A stretch of DNA of 64,000 bases from Nostoc sp. MS1 (GCF_019976755.1 NZ_AP023441.1:7077038-7141037); one strand, 5' to 3'. Shown: positions 44,488-54,367, counted from the first letter of the stretch. Numbers and translations are program-made. The notes: generated by a model from the letters alone, not told the origin.

Positions 44488-47478
44488 CTAATTTGCTTGT
44501 AATGGTGCGTTCAAAGCTTTCTCAATCCGATCGCTAGTTTCTAGTAAGTGGGCTTTGGTATATTCATCATTGGTATTCACTGACTTGAGCTTCTCATCTA
44601 ATTGTTTCAGTTTATACCAAGCCAAGGAACGGGCATCTTCAGGAACGTATTCCCGCCGTAATACCATAGCAATCAGAATATCTAAATATTCCCGTTGCAA
44701 GCCGCGCCGGAGGCTGGTAATTTTCACTGCACCAGCTTTTGGTTTGAGAACTTCTGTCCAAATTCCATTTTGCAAGGTATCAAAAAGCTCTGGGAGAGTT
44801 AGTGCTTTTTCTGGTGTTGATTTAAGTTCGATATCTTTGATGCGGGAGAGGCGATCGCCTGATAGTAATTCCCGCAAAACCGACCCTTGCAACAATAGTA
44901 TCAAGTCATGAATGGGATAATCTAAGCGGCCAACGCGGGGGAAACTGCCCCAATGATACCACCGTGAAGGTGCTAATTTATTCAGCAAATTGGGAGGGAA
45001 ATTCAAGGCATCCTCAGCAAAGATGTACTTTTGTAATGTCTTGAGGGCTTGCCGTTGTTGTTCTACAGGTACGGGTTCAAAAGGTAGACGATTTTGGCGA
45101 CTGCTTAACCTAGTAGGTGAGTTTTCGCCGGCGCGTAGACGATAAAAAGATTGTCCACCGATGTATTTAGTAGTGTAGAAGATATTTTGGAAATAGTTAT
45201 TGAGGACTGAACCAAAGCGATCGCTTAAATCACTATAACTTTCTCCAGGCATGGGAAAACGTTTATTCAAATTTGCCCACATTAACCGCGAGTTATCTAA
45301 CTGCGACTGGGAATAAACTAAAACGTTACTACTATGATCCCAAGCATCGGCGGTAGGATCAAGGTCATACATATCTTCATCGGGGGAGTAACTCAACTGT
45401 GGCTGGTCAGATTTACCAGCGATTTCTTGCAGAATTGGCTTTTCCGCGATGGGTGTCTTGGCGTTAGTTTGCGTATAACCATACTGAATTGCCCATTCAT
45501 CATAAACCCCTACCATACTAGGAAAGTAATCTCCCTGCTTTGTACCGTGGAGGGCAATATTTGGGGGAAGGTAGTCCATAACTGAACTTGTCAACCCTTT
45601 TTGACGGACGACTTCTGGATTGTTCATTTCTTCTGGTGATAGCAGATTACTACCACGGAAGTTGTGACGCAAGCCCAAGGTATGCCCTACTTCATGAGCA
45701 ATAATTAGACGTAAATACTGACTGATATATTTTTGTACTTCTTCGTCATTAGGTGGGGTGTTTTGCAAAAGTGACATGGACAAAGCCCCAAAAGCAAATT
45801 GATTAGCGGCTTCCATGCCGTAGCATAAATCATAATTACCAGCTAGCTTGGACAGACGTTGCAAAAAGCCCTTGGAATCGTTCGATTCTTGCTGAGTCGG
45901 GTTATTTGGTTTTGTAGTGAAACTATTACTACACAGTCCGCGATTTCGGATTAATTCCGACAAAGAACTGCGGTTACTAGTTTGATTTGGTTCCACAAGC
46001 GTACTATATCTACTCTTGAGTAAGCGGACAAGGCTTGCGTCCACTAATATGTCTGCATCCAAAATTTCCCCAGTTAAAGGATTAACGCGAGATGGCCCCA
46101 TAGCAAAATAACCATCGACGGTGTTAATCCAGCGAATTGTATTGTAACGAATATCGGCTGCATCCCATGTGGCATTGTCTGGCATCTGCTTAACTTCAAT
46201 CGCATCCTTAAATCCAGCTTTGAGAAAAGCTTTATTCCACATGAGTACGCCTTCTTTGATGGCTTCGCGGTACTGTAGCGGTACGGCGTTATCAATCCAA
46301 AAGACTATGGGTTTTTTCGGAGGAGATATAGGTGCATTTGGGTCTTGTTTTTCTAAATGCCAACGATTAATGTAGCGCATGAAGGGATCGTTGCGTTCTT
46401 CTTTTGATAAATCTTGGTAAGCGGTGATAAAGTAACCGACACGTTCATCAGCTAAACGAGGAAGGTAATTATTTTCTGGTAGTTGGGAGAGGCTATAGTG
46501 AACTCGCAGGGTAAAGCCCCTGCTGTCTGGTACAGTGCTGAAATATAACATTTGATCACTTTTGCTACTGCCACTACCACCAGAAAAGTTCAATACTGAC
46601 TCAATTTCTAAGTTTTGTGGGAAGGCTTTGGCATTCCCGAAGTAAGACTGGTCTGTATTGGCGGTTAAGCCTGTGAACAAGGATAACCCGGATAGGTCAG
46701 CTAGGAGTATATCACCCAAATCTATAAGTAAGGTTTTTCTTTGCGGGTGAATACTTTTGATGTCTACTGAGTAGAGAACGGAATCACTAAACGAACGGGC
46801 GAGCGATCGCGCTTGTGGATCACCTTCTCTTGTGCGAAAATTCACGTTACGCACTACAAAAGATAATTTCTTGTCTACTCTTTTAAAGTAGAATAAAAAG
46901 TCTTGTAAAGGTAAGCCACTATAAATACCCTGTTCACCTATCCCCGATTCTAGTGTGGCGGTAGCTAAGAAATTTTTATTAAGTTGTTCGGGCTTAATCT
47001 CTAAATATATCTTATTTTTCTCTTTATTCCGATATAAATTGAATACACCTTGTAATTTTTCTGTATCTTTAACTACTTCATCAAAAGATTCCAATTCATC
47101 TTTCTTTTCTGGCTTAGTTTCTGTATTAGGTTTTTTTTCTGGCTTTTCTGTAGGTTTGCTAACTTTTAAAAATGGTTGTTGCGCCACATTTTTAATGTCA
47201 TCAACTACCCAAATAAATGATTTGTCTTTTACCTCTTGCTTGTGGTCAATTACCCAAACATGTTCAGGCTTTTGTATTAGTTTAGCTGTTTGCTTGATAT
47301 TAGCATCTTGATTTAGGTTGTCAGGGCGTTGGGGTGTTGAAAAGTGAGAGTCTTTAACACTTTTATAAGACTCAGAAGTGCTATTGATATGATTCCCAGT
47401 TGATAATTTGGCGTTAGCTGTGGCGATGCCAAAAAACAATCCATGTAATAAAATTATATAAAAAGTAATCTTGTTCAT
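44488..47478 (-). CDS. Large zinc metalloprotease, DUF5117/DUF5118 type
   Basis: The 996-residue protein has a signal peptide (1-23), a low-complexity Lys/Pro/Glu-rich region (about 100-130), and a long region typical of DUF5117/DUF5118 zinc-dependent metalloproteases. The metzincin-like motif HEVGHTLGLRH lies near 592-602, preceded by VLMWNKAFLKAGFKDAIEV and DADILVDASL segments typical of this family. All three zinc-binding His and the catalytic Glu are present. It is probably periplasmic or secreted. The family occurs in bacteroidetes and cyanobacteria and is poorly characterised; the physiological substrate is unknown. Confidence 0.88.
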   Translation of the reverse strand: MNKITFYIILLHGLFFGIATANAKLSTGNHINSTSESYKSVKDSHFSTPQRPDNLNQDANIKQTAKLIQKPEHVWVIDHKQEVKDKSFIWVVDDIKNVAQQPFLKVSKPTEKPEKKPNTETKPEKKDELESFDEVVKDTEKLQGVFNLYRNKEKNKIYLEIKPEQLNKNFLATATLESGIGEQGIYSGLPLQDFLFYFKRVDKKLSFVVRNVNFRTREGDPQARSLARSFSDSVLYSVDIKSIHPQRKTLLIDLGDILLADLSGLSLFTGLTANTDQSYFGNAKAFPQNLEIESVLNFSGGSGSSKSDQMLYFSTVPDSRGFTLRVHYSLSQLPENNYLPRLADERVGYFITAYQDLSKEERNDPFMRYINRWHLEKQDPNAPISPPKKPIVFWIDNAVPLQYREAIKEGVLMWNKAFLKAGFKDAIEVKQMPDNATWDAADIRYNTIRWINTVDGYFAMGPSRVNPLTGEILDADILVDASLVRLLKSRYSTLVEPNQTSNRSSLSELIRNRGLCSNSFTTKPNNPTQQESNDSKGFLQRLSKLAGNYDLCYGMEAANQFAFGALSMSLLQNTPPNDEEVQKYISQYLRLIIAHEVGHTLGLRHNFRGSNLLSPEEMNNPEVVRQKGLTSSVMDYLPPNIALHGTKQGDYFPSMVGVYDEWAIQYGYTQTNAKTPIAEKPILQEIAGKSDQPQLSYSPDEDMYDLDPTADAWDHSSNVLVYSQSQLDNSRLMWANLNKRFPMPGESYSDLSDRFGSVLNNYFQNIFYTTKYIGGQSFYRLRAGENSPTRLSSRQNRLPFEPVPVEQQRQALKTLQKYIFAEDALNFPPNLLNKLAPSRWYHWGSFPRVGRLDYPIHDLILLLQGSVLRELLSGDRLSRIKDIELKSTPEKALTLPELFDTLQNGIWTEVLKPKAGAVKITSLRRGLQREYLDILIAMVLRREYVPEDARSLAWYKLKQLDEKLKSVNTNDEYTKAHLLETSDRIEKALNAPLQAN

Positions 47479-47924
47479 TTAGTCTTTTCCTGACAATTCC
47501 TGATAAGCGATTTTTAGTTTTTATAGTGAATCTAAAAGTACTCAAAACTAACTGATGGCAAAGTCTTAACTTATCAGTTCCTAATCATGAGCATTTTTTA
47601 GAATTTTGGTGCTGTTTTGTTGTAGTATTTCTTCTAATCAGTAGGTTGGTGTGAGTCAAGCTTAATTAATCATTGGTCATTTGTAGGTATTTAAAGTCTA
47701 GTTAAGTTTTGTAATATAGTTTGGTTGATTCTCTTTGGCTTAATCAAATTAGTTTGTTCTATAAAAAATACCTTTGCTTCCTTATGTCAGACGTTGTTGA
47801 TTAATATCCTATTAATATTACCGTGATTTATTTTATACCAACCATTTAATTGCTGACAGTAGCTAAACATTTATTTTTTCTATATATCTGTGCCTTGCTA
47901 ATTTATTATTAACGGATAAAAGAA
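47479..47924. other. Divergent intergenic region
   Basis: 446 bp of AT-rich DNA lies between the divergent metalloprotease and pentapeptide-repeat genes. No gene, RNA or operator was recognised. Confidence 0.5.
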
Positions 47925-49583
47925 ATGTCACAGTTACCTCAAGTTTGGAAACTTCTACAAAATTATGTGCGTGGTACAAGGTCAACAGATAGACCTACAA
48001 CAAAGTATGCAGGTAATCACCCATTTTCACCTCTGGGAAAACACGCTCAAAAATTAAATAGAAATGTAACTTTTTCTCAAGTTAATTTACAGAAAGAGAT
48101 TTTGTGTCAAAGATTACGAACAAGTTTGGAAACCTGGACAATAGAAGATAGTGATGGGGAATTTCAGACTAGCGATCGCCAACTCCATGAAGAAATATAT
48201 GATTTACTAGGTGATAGTGCATTAACAATAGAAATAGTGGAAACAGTCATGGAATTGCTGATACTTGAAAAGCAATTACGACCAGTGCCGCTATTTGTGC
48301 GCCTAGAAGATTTTTATCAACGTTGGTGTCGGGGGCAATTTATTGATGCGCCACCAAACGAGAACTTACCTCAGAGAAAATTAATCGAAATCCTAGCACA
48401 AAATCAGGCAATTGGAATAAGACAGGTTGATATCTACGCCGGACTTAACGTCCTGATTTTACTCCTAGAATTACACCGCCATTCCCAAGAGCAAGAAGAA
48501 CTCCGCCAACAAATCAACTTTTATCCCTCATCAGTACCAGATACAGATAGCTTTTTCACCTCCCAACTACTGCGGATAATTAATTATAGTGATGCTATTG
48601 AAATTGGCAACTTTAGTAACATAGTTGGCGAATTTCTCCGAGGTGGTAACTTTCGCGGCGCATACTTTGGCAATGCCAACCTTACAGGCGTTAACTTCAG
48701 TGGCGCGAACCTAAGCGGTGCATATCTTGGCGATGCCAACCTCACTGGCGCAAACTTTCAAAACGCCAACCTCACAGGTGCAAACCTGGGTGATGCCAAC
48801 CTCAGCAGTGCCAACTTTACAGATGCTAACCTAAGCGGTGCAGACCTCAGCAGTGCCAACCTCACAGGCGCAACCCTCACCCGTGCCGAACTCAGCCGCG
48901 CCGACCTCAGCCGCGCCGACCTCCGAGAAACCGAACTCAGCCGCGCCAACCTTAGCAACGCCATCCTCTTTGGTGCAAACCTCAGCGATGCCATCCTTAA
49001 CCATGTTGACCTCAGCCGCGCCGACCTCTGCCGTGCTGACTTGAGTGGTGCAGACCTCAGCCACGCCACCCTCAACGGTACAAACCTCAGCGATACCATT
49101 CTTTTCAGTACCAACCTCAGCCACGCCAGCCTCATCGCCGCAGACCTAAGTTATGGCAAACTCAACGGTGCGAAACTCAACAATGCCAAACTCAACGGTG
49201 CGATGTTCTTAGGTGCAGACCTCAGTGGCGTAGACCTAACTGGCGTAGTCCTCAACGATGCCGACTTGAGTGGCGGTATTCTCAGCGAAGCCGACCTCAC
49301 CGACGCAGACCTCACTGATGCCGTCCTCTTGGGTACAGACTTCAGTTTCGCCAACCTCAACAACGCTAACCTTAGTGGTAGTAACCTGAGTGGCGCAATT
49401 TTAAACGGTGCTGACCTCACTAGCGCCAACCTCAGCGATGCCATCCTTGATGATACCGACTTGAGTGAAGCCAACCTAGAAGAAATGACTTGGGGAGAAC
49501 AACAGCAATGGGAAGGCGTGCGCGGTTTAGATACAGCAGTGAATATACCAGAGGCATTACGTGAACAGTTGGGGATGGAGTGA
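47925..49583 (+). CDS. Pentapeptide-repeat protein, NACHT-less paralogue of the next gene
   Basis: The 552-residue protein has a helical N-terminal region (about 50-235) and then a very long pentapeptide-repeat helix (about 238-520, A(D/N)LSxA pattern). Residues 75-235 are clearly paralogous to about 665-815 of the next gene: EIYDLLG, FYQRWCRGQFID, RQVDIYAGLNVLILLLELHR and QLLRIINYSDAIEIGNF all recur. It lacks the NTPase domain. The tail VRGLDTAVNIPEALREQL matches the out-of-frame tail of the neighbour. Pentapeptide helices act as protein-binding or DNA-mimic scaffolds. Tandem duplication followed by domain loss is the simplest history. Confidence 0.88.
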   Translation: MSQLPQVWKLLQNYVRGTRSTDRPTTKYAGNHPFSPLGKHAQKLNRNVTFSQVNLQKEILCQRLRTSLETWTIEDSDGEFQTSDRQLHEEIYDLLGDSALTIEIVETVMELLILEKQLRPVPLFVRLEDFYQRWCRGQFIDAPPNENLPQRKLIEILAQNQAIGIRQVDIYAGLNVLILLLELHRHSQEQEELRQQINFYPSSVPDTDSFFTSQLLRIINYSDAIEIGNFSNIVGEFLRGGNFRGAYFGNANLTGVNFSGANLSGAYLGDANLTGANFQNANLTGANLGDANLSSANFTDANLSGADLSSANLTGATLTRAELSRADLSRADLRETELSRANLSNAILFGANLSDAILNHVDLSRADLCRADLSGADLSHATLNGTNLSDTILFSTNLSHASLIAADLSYGKLNGAKLNNAKLNGAMFLGADLSGVDLTGVVLNDADLSGGILSEADLTDADLTDAVLLGTDFSFANLNNANLSGSNLSGAILNGADLTSANLSDAILDDTDLSEANLEEMTWGEQQQWEGVRGLDTAVNIPEALREQLGME

Positions 49584-49687
49584 GGGCAGTTGACAGTTGA
49601 CAGGTTTTTCCACTCCCCACTCAGCACTCAGCACTTTAAAATGCTACACTAAACCCGAATTAATGGTAATTACACTGGTGTGAGTAG

Positions 49688-52504
49688 ATGGGCAAGCGCT
49701 TATCACAAGTTTGGCAACAATTTCGGCAATCATTTTCAGTATCAGAGACTTTCAATACAAGTATTGACACAGGTAAAGCAGTTTTAGAAGCAGCCAAAAC
49801 CCTTAAAGAACAGAGTGCTAGTCTAGAAATTCTCAAACCAGTTCTACAAAACTCATCTTCCTTATTAGATGTGTTGTGTTCACCGATGGCGCAGGTAGTA
49901 GGTGCAGGGTTGCCATTTGTACCAATTGGCATTGCTTTGTTAAAATTTGCCCGTGAAGTAAGCAAGCAAGACCCATCTTTAGAAGACTGTGTTTTCATAG
50001 TCAGTCAAGCAGCATATTTGGAAAGTACCAAAGAAATTTTGAGACTTTATCCTCATGTTAATTGGGATGCACAGCCGGATACTATTGAAGCGGTAACAAA
50101 ACAACTACAAAAACTTGATGATGTTGAATTAGATTATCAAAGTGCAAGTCAAGTAATCACCTGCTTCCATAAATCTAAATTAGCAGATATTTTCAACCAA
50201 GTTTTATTAAGCAGATTAGCAGCAGCAAAGATTTCTTCAGAATTTGCCCAACTCGTAACGCAGCGTATAGCTTGGAACACTCACCGCTACATTCTTCAAG
50301 CCTGGATAGAAGCTGGTGATGTCGTCAAAAATATCATACAACCTTCCTTGGGCGACTGGCACAGAGAACAGCAAAAGTTTCAGAGTATTGATGATTATTT
50401 AGAAAAGCATATTGCTAAGAAACCTTTTGAATCTGTTTTTGATGAGAAATTTGCCTTTAAAGATATTTATGTACCCATCAAAGCCAAACTTGTAGATACC
50501 AATGGCAAGATAGATGACGAAAAAGATTCATTTAATTTAGACACTTGGGCAAAAAAAATTCTGTTAAATGCGGATAACTTGGAACAAGTGATGTTCATCC
50601 AAGGAGGCCCAGGACGAGGTAAAAGTGTCTTCTGTAGAATGTTTGCTTATGCAGTGTGGCGACAGTTATACCCACTTTGGACACCGATTTTAATTAGGCT
50701 CAGAGATATCGATACTTTTGAATCGCGGTTAGAAAATACCATCAAAGCAGAATTAAAATATAACTTCATTCAAGGTGATGCAAGCTGGTTAACTAATCCC
50801 AATACGCGGTTTTTATTTATCCTTGATGGTTTTGATGAACTGCATATTGAAACAAGACATAACCTTAAGTTGGGAGACTTCATTAAACAAGTAGCAGGAT
50901 TTCAAAAAGAGTGTAAAGACTACGGTGAAATGGGGCATCGAGTCATCATTACTGGTAGGTCGATGGCTTTACAAGGTATCCCTGACTTACCCCGGAATTT
51001 GGAACGGGTGGAGATTGTGGAAATGGATAGACAACTCCAACAGCAATGGTTAAATAAATGGGAAACTGTACAAATACATAAAGGTAAAACCGCAGCATTT
51101 GAGCAGTTTTTGCAAAGTGATAAATGTCCTCATGAAGTTAAGAAATTAGCTCAAGAACCGCTACTGCTTTACTTATTAGCGGCAATGTATCGAGATTGGA
51201 AGTTAGATATTCATAAGTTAGAGCAAGCAAGTGATCATCGCACCGCTAAAATTATCATTTACCAAGAAGCTGTAAATTGGGTACTGACTAAACAGCGTTC
51301 AGAACGAGATGGTACAGATTTAAACATTGGTTTAACTAAACAAAAGCCGGAAGATTTAAAACGCATTCTTACAGAAGCGGCTGTTTGTGTTGTCCAGTCT
51401 GGTGGTGAGTTTGCTTCGATGTCAATGTTAGAAACACGTTTACAAGATGATGAAACAGCCAAGGCGTTAATTGAAAAAGCCAAAGAGAAATTAGGTGATG
51501 AAGCACTTAAAACAGCCTTGGCAGCATTTTATATTCGTCCTGCGGAAAAACAAGAAGGCGGGGTTGAGTTCTTTCATAAAAGTTTTGGGGAGTTTCTCTT
51601 TGCTGAACGCCTCAAAGCACGGCTGAAAGCGTGGACGCAATATTATGATGCGGATGATGGGAGACAGCCGATTATTTCTGAAGTCTCAATGAATTGGGAA
51701 ATATATGATTTACTTGGTTATGGTGGGTTAACATGGGAAATTGTAGATTATTTGATGGGGTTGTTAACAGAAAATCAAGATTTTCCTTGGGTGGAATTAT
51801 TTAAACGGTTAGACAAGTTTTACAGCAAATGGTGTCAAGGGAAATTCATTGATACGGCTGAGGAGACTTTACCCCAGAAGAAGTTGCGACAGTTACAAAG
51901 GTATGGAATTACAGGGTTAGGTCAGCGTCAGGTTGATGTTTATGCAGGGTTGAATGTGATGATTCTGCTTTTGGAGTTACACCGTTATGCCCAAGAGCGA
52001 GATGATATTAAAGAAGAAATTGTCTTTTATCCATCTGGTAAACCAGAAGAAAATTTTAGAACAACTCAATTGCTTCGCATCATCAACTACAGTGAGGGCT
52101 TAGAGTTAGGGAATTTTATTAAAATAGTTGGGCAATTTCTCAGTGGCGCAGACCTCAGTGGCGCAGACCTCAGTGGCGCAGACCTCAGTGGCGCAGACCT
52201 CAGTGGCGCAAGCCTCAGTGGCGTAGACCTCAGTGGCGCAGACCTCAGCGACACATCCCTCAGTCACGCAGACCTCAATGGTGCAGACTTCAGCCGCGCA
52301 GACCTCAGTCACGTAAGCCTCTATGGCGCAGACCTCAGTCACGCAGACCTCACTTACGCAGACCTCTATGGCGCAGACCTCAGCGACACATACCTCACTG
52401 ACGCAGACCTCAGTCGCGTAGACCTCAGTCACGCAGGCCTCTATGGCGCAGACCTCAGTGGCACAGACCTTGGAGAATGTGCGAGGACAAAATACAGCAA
52501 TTAA
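49688..52504 (+). CDS. NACHT NTPase with pentapeptide-repeat C-terminus
   Basis: The 938-residue protein has a helical N-terminal domain (about 1-220), a NACHT-type NTPase (about 295-480) with Walker A GGPGRGKS near 304-311 and Walker B FLFILDGFDEL near 375-385, helical middle domains, and a C-terminal pentapeptide-repeat helix (about 818-930) made of nearly identical ADLSG units. STAND/NACHT proteins are signalling switches, and bacterial NACHT proteins have been shown to act in antiphage defence, with C-terminal repeats sensing triggers. That role here is inference. The last codons (ECARTKYSN) come from a shifted frame relative to the conserved tail of the paralogue. Confidence 0.9.
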   Translation: MGKRLSQVWQQFRQSFSVSETFNTSIDTGKAVLEAAKTLKEQSASLEILKPVLQNSSSLLDVLCSPMAQVVGAGLPFVPIGIALLKFAREVSKQDPSLEDCVFIVSQAAYLESTKEILRLYPHVNWDAQPDTIEAVTKQLQKLDDVELDYQSASQVITCFHKSKLADIFNQVLLSRLAAAKISSEFAQLVTQRIAWNTHRYILQAWIEAGDVVKNIIQPSLGDWHREQQKFQSIDDYLEKHIAKKPFESVFDEKFAFKDIYVPIKAKLVDTNGKIDDEKDSFNLDTWAKKILLNADNLEQVMFIQGGPGRGKSVFCRMFAYAVWRQLYPLWTPILIRLRDIDTFESRLENTIKAELKYNFIQGDASWLTNPNTRFLFILDGFDELHIETRHNLKLGDFIKQVAGFQKECKDYGEMGHRVIITGRSMALQGIPDLPRNLERVEIVEMDRQLQQQWLNKWETVQIHKGKTAAFEQFLQSDKCPHEVKKLAQEPLLLYLLAAMYRDWKLDIHKLEQASDHRTAKIIIYQEAVNWVLTKQRSERDGTDLNIGLTKQKPEDLKRILTEAAVCVVQSGGEFASMSMLETRLQDDETAKALIEKAKEKLGDEALKTALAAFYIRPAEKQEGGVEFFHKSFGEFLFAERLKARLKAWTQYYDADDGRQPIISEVSMNWEIYDLLGYGGLTWEIVDYLMGLLTENQDFPWVELFKRLDKFYSKWCQGKFIDTAEETLPQKKLRQLQRYGITGLGQRQVDVYAGLNVMILLLELHRYAQERDDIKEEIVFYPSGKPEENFRTTQLLRIINYSEGLELGNFIKIVGQFLSGADLSGADLSGADLSGADLSGASLSGVDLSGADLSDTSLSHADLNGADFSRADLSHVSLYGADLSHADLTYADLYGADLSDTYLTDADLSRVDLSHAGLYGADLSGTDLGECARTKYSN
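52141..52460 (+). repeat. 15-bp tandem repeats coding pentapeptides
   Basis: Units of CTCAGTGGCGCAGAC repeat about 20 times, with the first five almost perfect (52141-52205). Each codes one pentapeptide A-D-L-S-G. The near identity suggests recent expansion by slippage, and may have helped the frameshift just after the array. Confidence 0.9.
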
Positions 52505-52541
52505 TGTGTCAGAAGCGTTAAAGCAACAGCTTAATTCGTAA
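52470..52541 (+). pseudogene. Out-of-frame conserved tail of the NACHT-pentapeptide gene
   Basis: In the +1 frame relative to the main ORF the DNA reads LENVRGQNTAINVSEALKQQ and three more codons before a stop at 52539-52541. The upstream paralogue ends with the matching in-frame tail VRGLDTAVNIPEALREQL. So the original protein was probably about 14 residues longer, and one base gained (or two lost) near 52466-52470 moved the frame. A sequencing error is also possible. Confidence 0.75.
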
Positions 52542-52619
52542 TTCGTAATTGAGAAAGAATGGTAGGTTGGGTAGAACGACAGCAAAACCTAAAAATTTAA
52601 CTCGTCTACGAGGCTCAAA

Positions 52620-52808
52620 GACTCATCGGCGAGTGTCTGATACTCGTTCACGAGAATAAAAGACTCATCAGCGAGTGTCTGATACTCGTTCACGAGAATA
52701 AAAGACTCATCGGCGAGTTTCTAATACTCGCGCACGAGAATAAAAGACTCATCGACGAGTGTCTGATACTCATTCACGAGAATAAAAGACTCATCGACGA
52801 GTTTCTGA
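52620..52808. repeat. Array of 42-bp direct repeats with internal dyads
   Basis: Direct repeats begin at 52620, 52662, 52704, 52746 and 52788 (exact 42-bp period; the last is partial). Each unit holds two small dyads: ACTCATCGGCGAGT (variants CAG, GAC) and ACTCGTTCACGAG, separated by GTCTGAT and AATAAAAG. A related CTCGTCTACGAG precedes the array at 52601. There are no variable spacers, so it is not CRISPR. The array lies between the convergent NACHT gene and RHH-like gene and its last part codes the C-terminus (ETRR) of the latter. Confidence 0.9.
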
Positions 52809-53222
52809 CACTATTTCTTCCAATCTTGGTACTCGATGACCACGCCAACACAATACAGCCCAAGCATAAGCTTTTTGTAGCATCAACTGATCAGCAGCAG
52901 AACGTAAATTATCGAGTTCCTGACGTTCCTGTGGGGTAATTGATGCTAATTGATTCTTTTCTAATAATGAAATATGGCGTTGTTGCTGAACTAAAGGAAC
53001 TTGAGCATGAGCAATTTTTAGCAGTTCATCCATTGGTAGCCTTTGCATTTCCAGTAACGATGCTTGTATCTGGGCTGGTGCATTGTCAGCAGATGGTGGT
53101 AAATTGCTCATAATGCTTTGTGCTGCGATCGCCTCTAAAGATTGATTAGTCAACTCAGCAATTCGCGCCAGTTCTTGAAATATTGGTTCTGGTAATTCCA
53201 CCGTTACTCTGCATGTACCCAT
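52791..53222 (-). CDS. Small RHH/antitoxin-like protein
   Basis: The 143-residue protein starts MGTCRVTVELPEPIFQELAR, a pattern like ribbon-helix-helix antitoxins, and continues with a helical region (LLEKNQLASITPQERQELDN) ending in AYAWAVLCWRGHRVPRLEE. Similar cyanobacterial proteins are found next to toxin or nuclease genes, but no partner is adjacent here. Its last codons lie inside the 42-bp repeat array, so the C-terminus may vary between strains. Function is uncertain; DNA binding is inferred from the N-terminal pattern. Confidence 0.65.
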   Translation of the reverse strand: MGTCRVTVELPEPIFQELARIAELTNQSLEAIAAQSIMSNLPPSADNAPAQIQASLLEMQRLPMDELLKIAHAQVPLVQQQRHISLLEKNQLASITPQERQELDNLRSAADQLMLQKAYAWAVLCWRGHRVPRLEEIVSETRR

Positions 53223-53348
53223 CTTTGACCTGATTCAGCACTGGTTAATCTGATATTTTCTCTTTCCTGACTTTAGCGTAATCACTCTGAGAACCCATAC
53301 AAGCGTTATAGATTTCCCAATAGAACTTTTCCATCCAGACTCAACCCA

Positions 53349-54272
53349 TTAGGCACTTTTCCGCCAAATTGAGGCTATCAACGAGCCTGTAAGATTGTGA
53401 CAGACGCTAAATATAGCTCCTGGTATCGCTGCTACTGGGTCAAAATGAGCGATCGCTAATGCTACAGCTAAACCAGAATTTTGCATTCCCACCTCTATGG
53501 AAATTGTACGGCAAACAGGTGTTGATTGACCTGTCATCGCTGCACCCAGATAACCCAAAATTAAACCCAAAACATTATGAAAAATTACCGCGACTATAAC
53601 TATTGGCATAATAAATAAGCGATCGCGATTTAAGCCCACAACTGTAGCAATAATCCACACAATTGCGAACATAGACACTAGCGGTAAAACTCCTTCCATG
53701 ACCAATTTATTAGGAGTCCAAAAACACCGCATCCCGATACCTACTAATACAGGTAATAGTACAAATTGCACCGTAGTCATAATTAAAGATAGCGGCTGTA
53801 TTTCCACCCAGTTGGAACTGAGAAACCAAATCCAAAGCGGTGTCATAATTGGGCTAATTAGTGTAGAAGCAGTAGTTAAAGCTACAGATAGGGGTACATC
53901 ACCACGAGCCAAAAAAGTCACCACTTCCGAAGCAGTACCCCCAGGACTTGCACCTACAAGAATTACTCCCAATGCCAACATCGGTGGTAATTTTAAAACT
54001 GTTGCGGCTAACCATCCTAAGAGCGGCATGATAGTAAACTGTAGCACCACTCCCAAAATTAAAGCTTTACCAGCATATCGTAAGCCTTTTAGTTGCTCAA
54101 GAGTGATGGTTAAACCCATGCCTAACATCACCACTCCCAAGGCTATGGAAATATTACTACTCCCACTGGCGGCAATTTTTGGGAAAAAATAACCATATGT
54201 AGCGCCAATTAATACCCAAACAAAAAATAAATCTTGGCTGACTTTGATGAGACGATTAATTTGAGAAGACAT
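53349..54272 (-). CDS. Bile acid:sodium symporter family transporter (BASS)
   Basis: The 307-residue protein has about nine to ten membrane helices and the BASS signatures GVILVGASPGGTASEVVTFLARGDVPLSVALT (about 100-133, with the sodium-binding GASPGG crossover) and EVGMQNSGLAVALAIAHF near the C-terminus. The family imports organic acids such as bile acids, pyruvate or pantothenate with sodium. In cyanobacteria a bicarbonate or organic-acid role is possible but not shown by sequence. It is 96 bases after the convergent-direction MarC gene on the same strand. Confidence 0.92.
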   Translation of the reverse strand: MSSQINRLIKVSQDLFFVWVLIGATYGYFFPKIAASGSSNISIALGVVMLGMGLTITLEQLKGLRYAGKALILGVVLQFTIMPLLGWLAATVLKLPPMLALGVILVGASPGGTASEVVTFLARGDVPLSVALTTASTLISPIMTPLWIWFLSSNWVEIQPLSLIMTTVQFVLLPVLVGIGMRCFWTPNKLVMEGVLPLVSMFAIVWIIATVVGLNRDRLFIMPIVIVAVIFHNVLGLILGYLGAAMTGQSTPVCRTISIEVGMQNSGLAVALAIAHFDPVAAIPGAIFSVCHNLTGSLIASIWRKSA

Positions 54273-54367
54273 TTACTATATCTGAACTGGTCACAACTTT
54301 TGCAGGCTGGAAAATCTCCCATTTGCGAACGATTAAATCATACCAAGTTCCCATCTTCCGTTTTTAA

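Noticed and set aside
48758..49627. Minus-strand Arg/Leu/Ser-rich and Val/Glu/Ala-rich frames opposite the first pentapeptide gene
   Set aside because: Antisense to pentapeptide repeats; composition comes only from the repeat DNA.
52106..52585. Minus-strand frame with repeated ATEVC units
   Set aside because: Complement of the ADLSG-coding 15-bp repeats; a shadow, not a cysteine-rich protein.
52620..52808. CRISPR array
   Set aside because: Units are uniform 42-bp direct repeats with no variable spacers and no cas genes nearby.
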